Origin: Actinomycetes bacterium
GTDB taxonomy: Bacteria > Actinomycetota > Acidimicrobiia > IMCC26256 > PALSA-610
Direction of reading: 5' to 3'
DNA: 35,895 nucleotides
Assembly (NCBI GenBank): GCA_025463905.1
Contig: JAODBJ010000297.1
Coordinates: 1 to 35,895 of the forward strand
The position numbers and the translations under genes are program-made. This document shows, one piece after another, positions 1 to 11,334 of this stretch; within the stretch, counting starts at the first letter, position 1, and each line of letters starts with the position of its first letter. The notes below the pieces were generated by a model that saw only the letters and a list, made by a program, of their open reading frames with translations, did not search any database and was not told the origin of the DNA.

Positions 1-992
1 GCGGAGCGGTAGACGCCCGAGATCATGTCCGCACCGCCCGCGAACGCCAACATCGCCAGGACGAAAGCCGGCGCGCGGACGACTCCGGCGGCCGCGATCG
101 CGACACCCCACGCGCTGATCGCCCAGAGCACGGCGCGGCCCTGATGTTGCACTCGAGCCGTCCACCCGCTGAGGAGTGACGCGACGAACGCGCCGGCGGC
201 GACCGATGAGAGCAAGAGCCCATATAACGTCGCCCCTCCGCCCAGCCGGTCCGCCAGTGCCGGGAACAACGCTCGGGGCATGCCGAACACCATCGCCAGG
301 AAGTCGATACCGAAGGTGCTCATGATGATCGAATGCCCACGCAGGAAACGCAAACCCTCGAGCACGGACGATGCCGCAGCACTGCTCGCGGCGACCACGG
401 GGGGAGCCGCCGCGATGGCACCGAATACAACGAGCGCGATGCAATAGGTGGCGGCATCGGCGGTATAGGCGCTGGTGAGCCCGAACACGCTGATGATCAC
501 TCCGCCCGCCGCCGGCCCGAACATCATTCCGAACGTCCCGTAGGTCGTTTGCAACGCATACGCGGCGGGCCGCAACTCGTCCTCGACCAGTAGAGGCAAG
601 AGCGCGCGCAACACGGCAGAGCTCACCGCGAACACGGCGCTTGCGGCCGCGCCCGCGACGTAGAGCAACCACAGCTGCGGTCGATGAAACGACGCGTTCA
701 CCGCGAGGGCAGCCGAACATCCGAGCGCGGCAGCGGTCGACCCGAGGAGCAGGCGTCGCTTGTCGACGCGGTCTGCGAACGCGCCGCCGACAACCGCGAA
801 CAACAACAGCGGTCCGAGCTGCACCACACCGAGCAGTCCAACCGCGAGCGACGATCCGGTCTGGTGGAACACCTGGTAGGGAAGGGCCGCAATCGTGATC
901 GTGCTGCCGAGAAACGACACGGCCTGGCCGACCCACAGCCGCCGGAAATCCCGCGACACTCTGAGCGGTGTCGTATCCACGAGCAGACGCAT
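1..992 (-). CDS. MFS transporter (EntS/MFS_3-like exporter), C-terminus cut by window edge
   Basis: Manual minus-strand translation from ATG at 992: MRLLVDTTPLRVSRDFRRLWVGQAVSFLGSTITIAALPYQVFHQTGSSLAVGLLGVVQLGPLLLFAVVGGAFADRVDKRRLLLGS..., multi-TM with the MFS loop GAFADRVDKRR. Missing from the ORF track because it has no stop inside the window. Confidence 0.85.
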   Translation of the reverse strand, partial: MRLLVDTTPLRVSRDFRRLWVGQAVSFLGSTITIAALPYQVFHQTGSSLAVGLLGVVQLGPLLLFAVVGGAFADRVDKRRLLLGSTAAALGCSAALAVNASFHRPQLWLLYVAGAAASAVFAVSSAVLRALLPLLVEDELRPAAYALQTTYGTFGMMFGPAAGGVIISVFGLTSAYTADAATYCIALVVFGAIAAAPPVVAASSAAASSVLEGLRFLRGHSIIMSTFGIDFLAMVFGMPRALFPALADRLGGGATLYGLLLSSVAAGAFVASLLSGWTARVQHQGRAVLWAISAWGVAIAAAGVVRAPAFVLAMLAFAGGADMISGVYRS

Positions 993-1034
993 GAGTTCTC
1001 AACCTAATGATGCAATCGAGAACGCCGGCGTGGA

Positions 1035-2333
1035 TTAACGGACGTAACCGAGCTCGTGAGCTTGGCGGTCGAGTTCCTCTCGGAACTTCGGGTGGGCGAT
1101 GCCGATGAGCGCGCGTGCGCGCTCGGCAATCGAGCGGCCGCGTAGCTCGGCGACGCCATACTCGGTCACCACGTGATCGACGGTGTTCTTCATCGTGGTC
1201 ACGGGTGCGCCCTGATAGAGCCGGGCGACGATCCGCGAGATCGTTTCGTCGCTCGTCGTCGCGTGGGTGACCACGAAGCCCATACCGCGCTCCGAGTACA
1301 TCGCGCCGCGAGCAAAGTCGGACTGACCTCCACTACCGGAGTAGTACTTCCCGGCGATCATCTCCGAGTTGCATTGTCCGAGCAGATCAACCTCGATCGT
1401 GGCGTTGATCGACACGAAACAATGTTCGCGGCCGATCACGCGCGGGTCGTTCACCCAGTCGACGGGGAGGAACTCCATCACGCTGTTGTCGTGCAGGAAG
1501 TCGTAGAGGCGCTTGGTGCCCATCGAGAAGGTGGCCACGATCTTGCCGGGACGGGTCACCTTCTGCGTGCCCGTGAGCGCACCCGACTCCAGCAGGTCCA
1601 TCACGCCGTCGCTCATCAGTTCGGTGTGTACGGCGAGATCGCGGTGGTTGTGCAACAACGCGAGGATCGTGTTCGGGATCGCGCCGATGCCGGCTTGGAT
1701 CGTTGCACCATCAGGAATCCGATCGGCCACGAGTTGGGCGATGCGTTCGTCTTTGCGGTCGACCGGAGGCGGTGTGAGCTCGTGTAGTGGATATTCGGCT
1801 TCGGTCCAACCGACGATCTGGCTCACGTGCAGCGTGTTCTCGCCGAACGTGCGCGGCATGTTCGGGTTCACTTCGAGAAAGAACGGCGCCTTGCCGATGA
1901 AGCGCGCGGTGTAGTCGGCGTTGGTGCCGAGCGAGAAGTAACCGTGCCGGTCGGGGGGCGAAGCCGCGGCGAGTAGGAGCGAGCACTTGGTGCTGCGGCG
2001 CAGCAACGCCGGCACTTCACTGAAGTTCGCCGGCACGAGATCGCAGCCACCTTCGAGGAACGCCCGGCGGCTCACTGCGCTCAGAAAGTACGCGATGTGG
2101 CGCAAGTGGTCGCCGTACGCGCCGTGCAGGTAGGGACGGTCGTACAGCGCGTGCATTTGATGCACGCGTACGTGTTCGAGTTCGTTCGCGTGCGCGTCGA
2201 TCGTGTCGAGCAATACCTTCGGTTCGCCCACCGCGAGCGGAACGATCAGGTCGGCGCCGGGGGGGACGAAATCGAGCACCCGCTCGGGTGCAACGGGGTT
2301 TGCGGCCGGGTGCCGTCGATCGATCAACGTCAC
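1035..2333 (-). CDS. acetyl-CoA hydrolase / 4-hydroxybutyrate CoA-transferase family protein
   Basis: 432 aa; family-like segments GIGAIPNTILALL, HTELMSDGVMDLLESGALTG, INATIEVDLLGQCNSEMIAGKYYSGSGGQSDFARGA. Confidence 0.88.
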   Translation of the reverse strand: MTLIDRRHPAANPVAPERVLDFVPPGADLIVPLAVGEPKVLLDTIDAHANELEHVRVHQMHALYDRPYLHGAYGDHLRHIAYFLSAVSRRAFLEGGCDLVPANFSEVPALLRRSTKCSLLLAAASPPDRHGYFSLGTNADYTARFIGKAPFFLEVNPNMPRTFGENTLHVSQIVGWTEAEYPLHELTPPPVDRKDERIAQLVADRIPDGATIQAGIGAIPNTILALLHNHRDLAVHTELMSDGVMDLLESGALTGTQKVTRPGKIVATFSMGTKRLYDFLHDNSVMEFLPVDWVNDPRVIGREHCFVSINATIEVDLLGQCNSEMIAGKYYSGSGGQSDFARGAMYSERGMGFVVTHATTSDETISRIVARLYQGAPVTTMKNTVDHVVTEYGVAELRGRSIAERARALIGIAHPKFREELDRQAHELGYVR

Positions 2334-2342
2334 GGCGCCTTC

Positions 2343-3998
<1,656 letters not shown>

Positions 3999-4035
3999 GG
4001 GGGCAAAGTAGTAGAGCGTGAGTACCGTCGCGCTT

Positions 4036-5439
4036 ATGGAGAAAGCGCGTGGAGAGTTCCGGGTCGAGCACGACACGATGGGTGATGTGCAGGTACCCGC
4101 GTGGGCGCGGTGGGGCGCCAGCACGCAGCGGGCGGTGGAGAACTTCCCGATCTCGGGCACGCGCCTGGAACGCCGGTTGGTGCGGGCGCTTGCGTTGGTG
4201 AAGGGCGAGGCCGCGCCGGTGAACGCTCGTCTGAAAGATGTCCCGCACGTGACGAAGCCCATCGCCGACGCGATCGCCGCTGCGGCCGACCAAGTGGCGC
4301 GCGGCGAGTTCGACGACCACTTCCCGGTCGACGTGTTCCAGACTGGCTCCGGCACGTCGTCCAACACGAACATGAACGAGGTGCTCGCGAACATCGCGTC
4401 GGAGTATCTCGGCGAGACGGTGCACCCGAACGACCACGTGAACGCGTCGCAGTCGTCGAACGACGTGTTCCCAACCGCCATCCACCTCGCCGCGACCGAA
4501 GCCATCGTCGTCGACCTCATGCCGGCGCTCGAACATCTGTCGCGCGCGTTGCGCCGTAAGCAGCGCGAGTTCGCGCACGTCGTGAAGTCTGGTCGTACGC
4601 ACTTGATGGACGCGACGCCGGTGACGCTCGGCCAGGAGTTCGGCGGCTACGCCACTCAGGTCGACGACTGCGTCGAGCGCCTGCGCGACCTCCTGCCGCG
4701 ACTCGGCACCGTGCCACTCGGTGGCACCGCCGTCGGCACCGGTCTCAACGCGCCGAAGTCGTTCGCGCGCAGCGTTGTTCGTCGACTCGTCGAGAAGACG
4801 GGTCTGCCGTTACGCGAAGCACGCGACCACTTTGCCGCACAGGGATCGCGCGACGCGTTGGTTGAATGTTCCGGCCAGCTACGCACCTGCGCGGTCGCGC
4901 TCATCAAGATCGCCAACGACTTGCGTTGGATGGCGAGCGGACCACGCACCGGACTGGCGGAGATCCGTCTCCCCGACCTGCAACCGGGGTCGTCGATCAT
5001 GCCGGGCAAGGTCAACCCTGTCCTCCCGGAAGCCGTCACGCAGGTGGGCGCGCAGGTGTTCGGCAACGACGCTGCAGTCGCGTTCGCCGGTTCGCAGGGA
5101 AACTTCGAGCTCAACGTGTACATGCCGATGATGGCCCGCAATGTGCTCGAGTCGATACGGCTGCTCACGAACGTGTCGCGAGCGTTCGCCGACAAGTGCA
5201 TAGGCGGCATCGAGGCAAACATCGAACGCTGCCAGCAGTACGCAGAGTCGTCACCGTCGATCGGTGCGTCGCTAAATCCCTACATCGGCTACGACGCGGC
5301 GGCCAAGGTGGTGAAGGAGTCGATGGCAACCGGCAAACCGGTGCGCGACATCGTGCTGAAACAAAAGCTGATGACCGCCGAGGATCTCGATCGGGCGCTC
5401 GACGTCGAAGCAATGACGAAGGGCGGCATCATTCGGTGA
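4036..5439 (+). CDS. fumC: fumarate hydratase class II
   Basis: [39 protein letters not shown], and the signature [12 protein letters not shown]; alternative GTG start at 4018. Confidence 0.95.
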   Translation: MEKARGEFRVEHDTMGDVQVPAWARWGASTQRAVENFPISGTRLERRLVRALALVKGEAAPVNARLKDVPHVTKPIADAIAAAADQVARGEFDDHFPVDVFQTGSGTSSNTNMNEVLANIASEYLGETVHPNDHVNASQSSNDVFPTAIHLAATEAIVVDLMPALEHLSRALRRKQREFAHVVKSGRTHLMDATPVTLGQEFGGYATQVDDCVERLRDLLPRLGTVPLGGTAVGTGLNAPKSFARSVVRRLVEKTGLPLREARDHFAAQGSRDALVECSGQLRTCAVALIKIANDLRWMASGPRTGLAEIRLPDLQPGSSIMPGKVNPVLPEAVTQVGAQVFGNDAAVAFAGSQGNFELNVYMPMMARNVLESIRLLTNVSRAFADKCIGGIEANIERCQQYAESSPSIGASLNPYIGYDAAAKVVKESMATGKPVRDIVLKQKLMTAEDLDRALDVEAMTKGGIIR

Positions 5440-5492
5440 CACAGGCTGTTGCACCGTTACGCTCGCGCGTCTGAACGGTAGGAGGGCCACCC

Positions 5493-5861
5493 GTGAGTGA
5501 GCAGCAGCCAGGTTTCGGTGGGGGCGTCGACGGCGTGCGGGTGCTGTCGAAACGGTCGCTCGATGTCGATGGCGACGGCACGACGGACCTCGTGGAGACG
5601 GTCACCGAGACGGCGCTCGACGTCGACGGCGACGGCCGGGTGGACGTGCTGGTGACCACGACATCCGTCGAGATGGACGTCGACGGCGACGGAATCCCTG
5701 ACGCGGTGGAGATCACGCAGGTGACCACGATCGACAGCGACGGCGACGGTATCCCCGACGAGAGCGAAGTCACGCAGTTCGACAGCACCAGCGTCCGCGG
5801 AACCGCTGCCGACCACCGTCCGGGCACTTTTCTCGGCGCCCGCGCCGAGAACAATCAGTAA
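5493..5861 (+). CDS. hypothetical protein with four tandem DxDxDG (Ca2+-loop-like) repeats
   Basis: 122 aa; four 19-aa units LDVDGDGTTDLVETVTETA / LDVDGDGRVDVLVTTTSVE / MDVDGDGIPDAVEITQVTT / IDSDGDGIPDESEVTQFDS; ATG/GTG-type start after a purine-rich stretch. Confidence 0.7.
   Translation: MSEQQPGFGGGVDGVRVLSKRSLDVDGDGTTDLVETVTETALDVDGDGRVDVLVTTTSVEMDVDGDGIPDAVEITQVTTIDSDGDGIPDESEVTQFDSTSVRGTAADHRPGTFLGARAENNQ
5559..5786 (+). repeat. 4 x 57-bp in-frame tandem repeat (19-aa unit)
   Basis: Exact 19-residue period of the [LMI]D[VS]DGDG unit in the translation. Confidence 0.8.
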
Positions 5862-5869
5862 CAGACGCG

Positions 5870-6814
5870 ATGGCCGAACCCGAGCACGACGGCGGCCGCG
5901 TCGCGATCCTCGCGGCATTCGCCGCGAACCTCGGGATCGCGATCGCGAAATTCGCCGGCTTCGCGTTCACGGGCGCGGCCTCGCTGCTCGCCGAAGCCAT
6001 CCACTCGCTTGCCGACACGGCGAATCAAGCGCTGCTGTTCCTCGGGCGGGCGCGGGCCCGGCGCGAACCCGACCCGTCACACCCCTTCGGTTACGGGCGG
6101 GTGCGGTACTTCTGGGCGTTCATCGTCGCGTTGGTGCTGTTCCTCGCCGGTGGTGTGTTCGCCATCGTCGAAGCGATCGACAAGTTGCGCCACCCGCACA
6201 AAGTCGAGTCGCTCGGATGGGCGATCGGAATCCTCGCGATCGCGATGGTGCTCGAAGGATGGTCGCTGCGCACGGGCGTGCGTGAAGCACGACCGGCGAA
6301 AGGCAACATGACCTGGTGGGCGTTCATTCGTCACACCAAGCACCCCGAGTTGCCGGTGGTGCTCCTCGAAGACACCGGGGCGCTCGCCGGACTGGTGTTC
6401 GCCATGCTCGGAGTGGTGGTCGCTTCGATCACGGGCAACCCGCGCTTCGACTCCGTCGGCAGCCTCGCCATTGGTCTGCTGCTCGTGGTGATTGCAATAA
6501 CGCTCGCGATCGAGATGAGCAGCCTCCTCGTGGGCGAGTCCGCTCGGCCCGACGAAGTGCGCGCGATCTGGCGCGCGATGGAAGCCGGTGACGACGTCGT
6601 GCGCGTGATTCATATGCGCACAGAGCATCTCGGCCCCGACGAATTGCTGATCGCGGCGAAGGTGGAGTTCGTTCGCGATCTGTCTGTGCGCCAACTGGCC
6701 GCGGCGATCAATGCCGCCGAGGTCCGGGCGCGCGCCGCGGTGCCGGAGCGTTGCGTGATCTATATCGAGCCCGACATCTTCGACGAGGAGAAGGTCGCCG
6801 CGGGGGCGCCGTAG
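5870..6814 (+). CDS. cation diffusion facilitator family transporter (ZnT9/SLC30A9-like subgroup)
   Basis: SLLAEAIHSLADTANQALLFLG, DPSHPFGYGRVRYFWAFIVALVLFLAGGVFAIVEAI, GNPRFDSVGSLAIGLLLV. Confidence 0.9.
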   Translation: MAEPEHDGGRVAILAAFAANLGIAIAKFAGFAFTGAASLLAEAIHSLADTANQALLFLGRARARREPDPSHPFGYGRVRYFWAFIVALVLFLAGGVFAIVEAIDKLRHPHKVESLGWAIGILAIAMVLEGWSLRTGVREARPAKGNMTWWAFIRHTKHPELPVVLLEDTGALAGLVFAMLGVVVASITGNPRFDSVGSLAIGLLLVVIAITLAIEMSSLLVGESARPDEVRAIWRAMEAGDDVVRVIHMRTEHLGPDELLIAAKVEFVRDLSVRQLAAAINAAEVRARAAVPERCVIYIEPDIFDEEKVAAGAP

Positions 6815-6818
6815 CCGG

Positions 6819-7634
6819 CTACGACGACGCGCCCGGCGACGGTTGTTCCGTCGGTGCAGCCGCGGGCGCGTCGGCGGTCGTCGCAGCCGCGGTGCCTTCC
6901 TCGGCCGCCGGCGCCGGCAGCCCGAGTTGGGTACGCAGCTCCGACAGGCGTGCCTGCGCCTCGGCGTTCATCTGCGCTTGTTCCACTTCGAGCATGCGGT
7001 GCTCGACCGACGTGCTGGTGAGGTCGGCCATCCCTTGCGCCTTCGCCACCCGGGTCTCGATCTTGTCGCGGATCTGCTCGAACGTGGGAACGTCCTCGCC
7101 GACGGTGGCCGACAGGTCGGACATCGCCCGGTTCATCTGCTCCTGCATCTTCGCCTGGTCGAGCTGCGACAGGAGCTGTTGACGTTCGCTGAGCTTCTTC
7201 TGCAACGCGGACGCGTTCTGTGACACCGCCGACTTCGCGTTGTCGGCATTCTTGGTCGCTTCGAGCAGCATCGCCTTGAGTGACTCGACCTCGCGCTCGA
7301 GCGAGATCATCCGGTTCGCGAACGCCTCGGCCGCGCCCTGGTACTCGGTGGTTTTCCCGGCGTCGGCTTTGCGCGTTGCTTCGTCGGTGAGCATCAGGGC
7401 TTGGCGCGCGTTCGCGGTGACCTTGTTGAGCTCTTCGGTCGCGCGGTCGAGCCGCATCTGTGTCTGCTTCTGGTGCGCGATGACGTTTGCGGCTTGCTCG
7501 GTGAGGCGCTTGTGCTGTTCCTGGGCCTCGGCGATCGCCTGTTCGAGCTGCACCTTGGGGTCGGCGGCCTCCTCGAACCGTCCCGACAGCTTTGCCGTCA
7601 CGTACTTCCACCAGCGGCGAGCGAGCTTCAACAT
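6819..7634 (-). CDS. pspA: PspA/IM30 family protein with Ala/Pro/Thr-rich C-terminal tail
   Basis: MLKLARRWWKYVTAKLSGRFEEAADPKVQLEQAIAEAQEQHKRLTEQAANVIAHQKQ..., long coiled coil typical of PspA; tail LPAPAAEEGTAAATTADAPAAAPTEQPSPGASS. Confidence 0.88.
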   Translation of the reverse strand: MLKLARRWWKYVTAKLSGRFEEAADPKVQLEQAIAEAQEQHKRLTEQAANVIAHQKQTQMRLDRATEELNKVTANARQALMLTDEATRKADAGKTTEYQGAAEAFANRMISLEREVESLKAMLLEATKNADNAKSAVSQNASALQKKLSERQQLLSQLDQAKMQEQMNRAMSDLSATVGEDVPTFEQIRDKIETRVAKAQGMADLTSTSVEHRMLEVEQAQMNAEAQARLSELRTQLGLPAPAAEEGTAAATTADAPAAAPTEQPSPGASS

Positions 7635-7644
7635 GGGCGCGAGC

Positions 7645-8430
7645 CTAGACGTGTCGTTGTTCGGATCGGACCGAGCCGGCCGCGCTCGCTTCTTCGAGGC
7701 CCTGGCGGAGGGATTCGAGATCGCCGACGAGCGAGTCGACGTCGTCGCCCAGGCCGGAAAGCGCCTGCACGTCGTCGGCCTGGAGCGACAACTCCACGGC
7801 TCGCGCTACCGCTTCGTCGAGACGGGCGTCGAGCAATTGGAGGCGGTCGCGGGCGTTGGTCGCCACCTTGGCCAGCCGCTCGCCCGAGTCGATCTGGGCC
7901 TGTAACGCCTGCGCGGTCTGGTCGAGCGATGCGTTCCCGCCCGTGCCGGGCTGAGCGCGCTTCACGGCTTCGAGTTGTGTGCGCGCGTCGTCGAGGTCGA
8001 GAGATCGCACGCCTGCGACCAGCGCGTCACCGCGGCGGGCGACGCGCCAGCACTCGTGCACGGCCGCGTCGACGCGGGTGCCGATCTCCGCCAGCCGGTC
8101 GTGAATCGGCCCGGGGTCGACGGAGCGCACGACGCCGGCGAACCGGCGCTGCGCCTGCAATCCCGCCTGCACGAAACGCGACCACGGCTCGCTCAACGAG
8201 CGCGGATCGATCCGGTCCTCCCGCCGAGCGTGGGGGCCGCGCGGAAGCTTCACCCCGACAACGGCCGCGTACGCGAGCGCGCCCAATCCGATCGCGGCCA
8301 GGAGTGGTGCGCCGGCGAGGACTCCGATCGACGTGCCGATGCCCGCGCCCACGATCGCGGTCGGCGCCATGATCGCTTCACCAGTACGCCTCGCCTTGAG
8401 ATGCTCGGGCAGCCGATCGATGAGGCCCAT
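7645..8430 (-). CDS. hypothetical membrane protein: N-terminal hydrophobic hairpin plus C-terminal helical/coiled-coil domain
   Basis: TAIVGAGIGTSIGVLAGAPLLAAIGLGALAYAAVVGVKL hydrophobic segment followed by charged heptad-like sequence; 10-bp gap to pspA. Confidence 0.7.
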   Translation of the reverse strand: MGLIDRLPEHLKARRTGEAIMAPTAIVGAGIGTSIGVLAGAPLLAAIGLGALAYAAVVGVKLPRGPHARREDRIDPRSLSEPWSRFVQAGLQAQRRFAGVVRSVDPGPIHDRLAEIGTRVDAAVHECWRVARRGDALVAGVRSLDLDDARTQLEAVKRAQPGTGGNASLDQTAQALQAQIDSGERLAKVATNARDRLQLLDARLDEAVARAVELSLQADDVQALSGLGDDVDSLVGDLESLRQGLEEASAAGSVRSEQRHV

Positions 8431-8437
8431 GAGCGGT

Positions 8438-10258
8438 TTAGAAGTTGCTCACGACCGACACGAAGACCTTCGAGATCGTCGTCGGGTCGGACGCGTCGTA
8501 GACCTGGGCGTTGGTTGCCTCGGCGATGCGGCGCAAGGTTTGGAGATCGGCGTCGGCGCCGTACGCGATGGCGAAGATGCGCACCGGTTTTGCCGACTCA
8601 CCTTCGGCCTGCGTCCGCAACGTGCGTAACAAGCCTTCGAGATCGCTGTTGCGTGCGTCCTCGTTGCGACCGTCGGTGAGGAGCACCACGGCATTGATGC
8701 GTTGCGCGTCGAAGGACCCCGACATCGTGTTGTACGCGTCTTGGGTCGCGGTGTAGAGCGGTGTGCCATTTGTCGGAGTGAGGTCTTGCACGCGGCGGAC
8801 GATCTCTTCCCGGTTCGATGCAAGCGGCCCGATCGGTACGAGGTCGAGCGAGTCTTGATTTTGTGACGGTCCGAGGTCGGTGGAGAACACGCGCAAGCCG
8901 ACCTGGTCGTCGGGTTCGAACTGGCTGAGTGCGTTGATCGTCGCGCTCTTGGCGAGATCGAGTTTCGTTTCGCCCGTCGTCTTGTTGCCCGGTTCGCCCA
9001 TCGAACCGGAAATGTCGAGCAAGAGCAGCACCCGGGCGCGCTTGCGGTCGGCGGCCCAACGGTCGAGGAGGGCCGACAGCACCGTGGGCTGCGGGACTTC
9101 GAGCAGCGTCTGCGGTTCGTTCGGATCGACCCCGTTGGCTGCGACGATCGGGCTGCCGACCGGCACCGACGGGTTCCCGGGGCGGAACCCGGCGCGCAAC
9201 ACCGTGCGCTGCGCGTCGGGTCGTTTCACGAAGGCTTGGAAGCGCGCCGCGCCTTCGCGTTGCGTTGCGTTCACCCACGGCGCCTTGAGCACGATGAAGG
9301 GGCTGTCAGAGAACAGCGTCCCTTCCTTCGGATAGATCGCGACGAGCGGGATGCGCGGTTTGCGGGGTTGCTCACCCGGATCGAGGATGCCGTCGGGGTT
9401 GCCCGAGTTGTAGTCGATGACCGACTTCTCCTCGATGGCCACCGCCGACACGTACGTGAGTGACGTTCCGCGCGCGTCGTTGCGGAACCAGTTGTTGAGG
9501 AATGTCATGGTGATGTCGCCGTAGTGCACGACCGACGCCTCCACGCCACGCGCGAACTGTCGGACTTTCGCGTTGTTGAGATCTTCGAGCGAGAGGCCTT
9601 TGGTCTTGCCGGTGGCCGCGTAGTACTGCGCGATGGTCGCGTTCAACGCGCTGGTGGAGTAGTTCGGGTTGGTCTTTCCGAGCCGGAACGGGCCCCACTC
9701 GGGATGCCCGTACTTGCCCCACCCGCGCGGGTCGCGCGAGAGGGCGAGGATGTCGGCATAGCCGACCGGTCGCTGCGGGTAGCCGAGCGCGTCGGCCATG
9801 GGTTTCGGCATCGCGATCACGAGTGGCGTGAGCATGAACGGATCGCTCGGCGGTGCCATCGCCGGTTGTTGTTTCGCGGCCAACCGCTGGTTGAGGATCG
9901 CAGCCCACGAACTCGCGGCCGGTGACCACACCACCGGGCGAGGACCGTTCACCGTGGGGTCGGGCCATCCCTGCGCCAGGAGCGACATCGCAGACCCCGA
10001 CGCTTTGCTTTGCACCCGCACGAACGCGCAGCGGCCGTTGCTCAGCTTGGCGTCGTTCGAACGGTTGAAGTTGCGTGCGAGATCGGAGAGCAACGCGATC
10101 TTCTCCGACGACACGGCGACGTCGACGGCGCTGCACTTGCCCGGATCCCCGAGGCCGCTGCCGCCCGTCGCCGCTGCGCCGGTGTGCTTGCTCGAGCAGG
10201 CGGCGAGGGCAACGAGCACGCACGCAAGCAGCGCGACGAGCACCTTCCTCACCTTCAT
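8438..10258 (-). CDS. lipoprotein with N-terminal substrate-binding-like domain and C-terminal von Willebrand factor A domain
   Basis: Start at internal ATG: MKVRKVLVALLACVLVALAACSS (lipobox LAAC); vWA MIDAS LLLLDISGSMGE ... TNGTPLYTAT ... LLTDGRNED; SBP-like N-terminal half. Confidence 0.88.
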   Translation of the reverse strand: MKVRKVLVALLACVLVALAACSSKHTGAAATGGSGLGDPGKCSAVDVAVSSEKIALLSDLARNFNRSNDAKLSNGRCAFVRVQSKASGSAMSLLAQGWPDPTVNGPRPVVWSPAASSWAAILNQRLAAKQQPAMAPPSDPFMLTPLVIAMPKPMADALGYPQRPVGYADILALSRDPRGWGKYGHPEWGPFRLGKTNPNYSTSALNATIAQYYAATGKTKGLSLEDLNNAKVRQFARGVEASVVHYGDITMTFLNNWFRNDARGTSLTYVSAVAIEEKSVIDYNSGNPDGILDPGEQPRKPRIPLVAIYPKEGTLFSDSPFIVLKAPWVNATQREGAARFQAFVKRPDAQRTVLRAGFRPGNPSVPVGSPIVAANGVDPNEPQTLLEVPQPTVLSALLDRWAADRKRARVLLLLDISGSMGEPGNKTTGETKLDLAKSATINALSQFEPDDQVGLRVFSTDLGPSQNQDSLDLVPIGPLASNREEIVRRVQDLTPTNGTPLYTATQDAYNTMSGSFDAQRINAVVLLTDGRNEDARNSDLEGLLRTLRTQAEGESAKPVRIFAIAYGADADLQTLRRIAEATNAQVYDASDPTTISKVFVSVVSNF

Positions 10259-11334
10259 CCGCCCACCTGTTGTTTCCACAACGTCTGCAATGCGTCGAGC
10301 GTGCCACCCGAAGGAAGGCCGTTGCCGCTCGGCAATGGAGAAGTCGTGACGCCGTCGACTCGAGTTTGACCCGCCACGCGCCACCCCGTACGGGCGAATG
10401 CCATTGCTGCATTGGCGCCCGTCGCGAACTTGGCGAGATCGCCGTTTCCACCCTGCAGTGGCGCGAATACCACGTCCGCGCTCGCCACATCGGAAGGGTA
10501 GACCACCGCGACCTTCGTCTTCAGGGCGGTCTTCGCCAACCCCGGGCCGATCTCAGACTCGAGACCGCCGACCAGCGTCTCGCCCGCGAGCCCGGTTTGC
10601 AGCCACTGCACGAAGGGATCGGCGCCGACGGTCAGCGCGGCTCGAGGGATCGCCGACTCGAGGTTTTGGAACCAGCCGGGAAACGCGTCGCGGTTGATCC
10701 AGTCGTTGCTCGACAGCGCTTCGGCGGGACGCTGCGGCGTCGCGAGGTACGACGCAACGGCTTGCCCGAGCACCAACAGTCCGCTACCGCTGTGCACCGG
10801 CTCCGGGTGCGCGGGCTGCACGGTCCCTCCGACGGTGGGAGCGCCGAGGTCGGCGAACGACTTTCCGGCGACCGTGCCGATGCATCGCCACGTGATCGCT
10901 CCGGCGCAACGCTTCGCGAGCAACTGTTCCCGATCGCGGCGTACCGCGATCACGAGCGCCGACCGCGCCACGCGCGCCGAGACGGTGCCGAATACCGATG
11001 GGTCGCCGGCGCGTTGGCGCCGTTCGCTCACGATCTGCGGCCACGGCGCGAGGGTGAGCCAACCGTCGATCCCGACCGCGGTCGCATCGGGTGCGCTCAC
11101 GATCCGCTGTGCGGTGTCGCCCGCCGCCTCGATGATCACCTGCACATGACCGCCGGACGCGCGCTCGATCGCGTTGCACGCGTCGGCCAGTTCCGTGGCG
11201 CACGCCAAACGAGCGACGCCTTTCGCGCTCGTGGTGCCGTTGTTCTTCTTGTCGAACACCGATGAGCGCAGCACGGTCGCGCCCAGCACCATCGCCGCCG
11301 CGACGAGGAGCGCGAGCAGGCGCTTCGCGATCAC
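10255..11334 (-). CDS. membrane-anchored extracytoplasmic SBP-like protein
   Basis: GTG start, VIAKRLLALLVAAAMVLGATV signal anchor; periplasmic-binding-like sequence related in style to the SBP half of the adjacent vWA lipoprotein; 4-nt overlaps with both neighbours. Confidence 0.7.
   Translation of the reverse strand: MIAKRLLALLVAAAMVLGATVLRSSVFDKKNNGTTSAKGVARLACATELADACNAIERASGGHVQVIIEAAGDTAQRIVSAPDATAVGIDGWLTLAPWPQIVSERRQRAGDPSVFGTVSARVARSALVIAVRRDREQLLAKRCAGAITWRCIGTVAGKSFADLGAPTVGGTVQPAHPEPVHSGSGLLVLGQAVASYLATPQRPAEALSSNDWINRDAFPGWFQNLESAIPRAALTVGADPFVQWLQTGLAGETLVGGLESEIGPGLAKTALKTKVAVVYPSDVASADVVFAPLQGGNGDLAKFATGANAAMAFARTGWRVAGQTRVDGVTTSPLPSGNGLPSGGTLDALQTLWKQQVGG

Noticed and set aside
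993-1025. gttctc...gagaac inverted repeat upstream of the MFS gene
   Set aside because: 6-bp arms with 17-nt spacing are expected by chance; no regulator gene adjacent.
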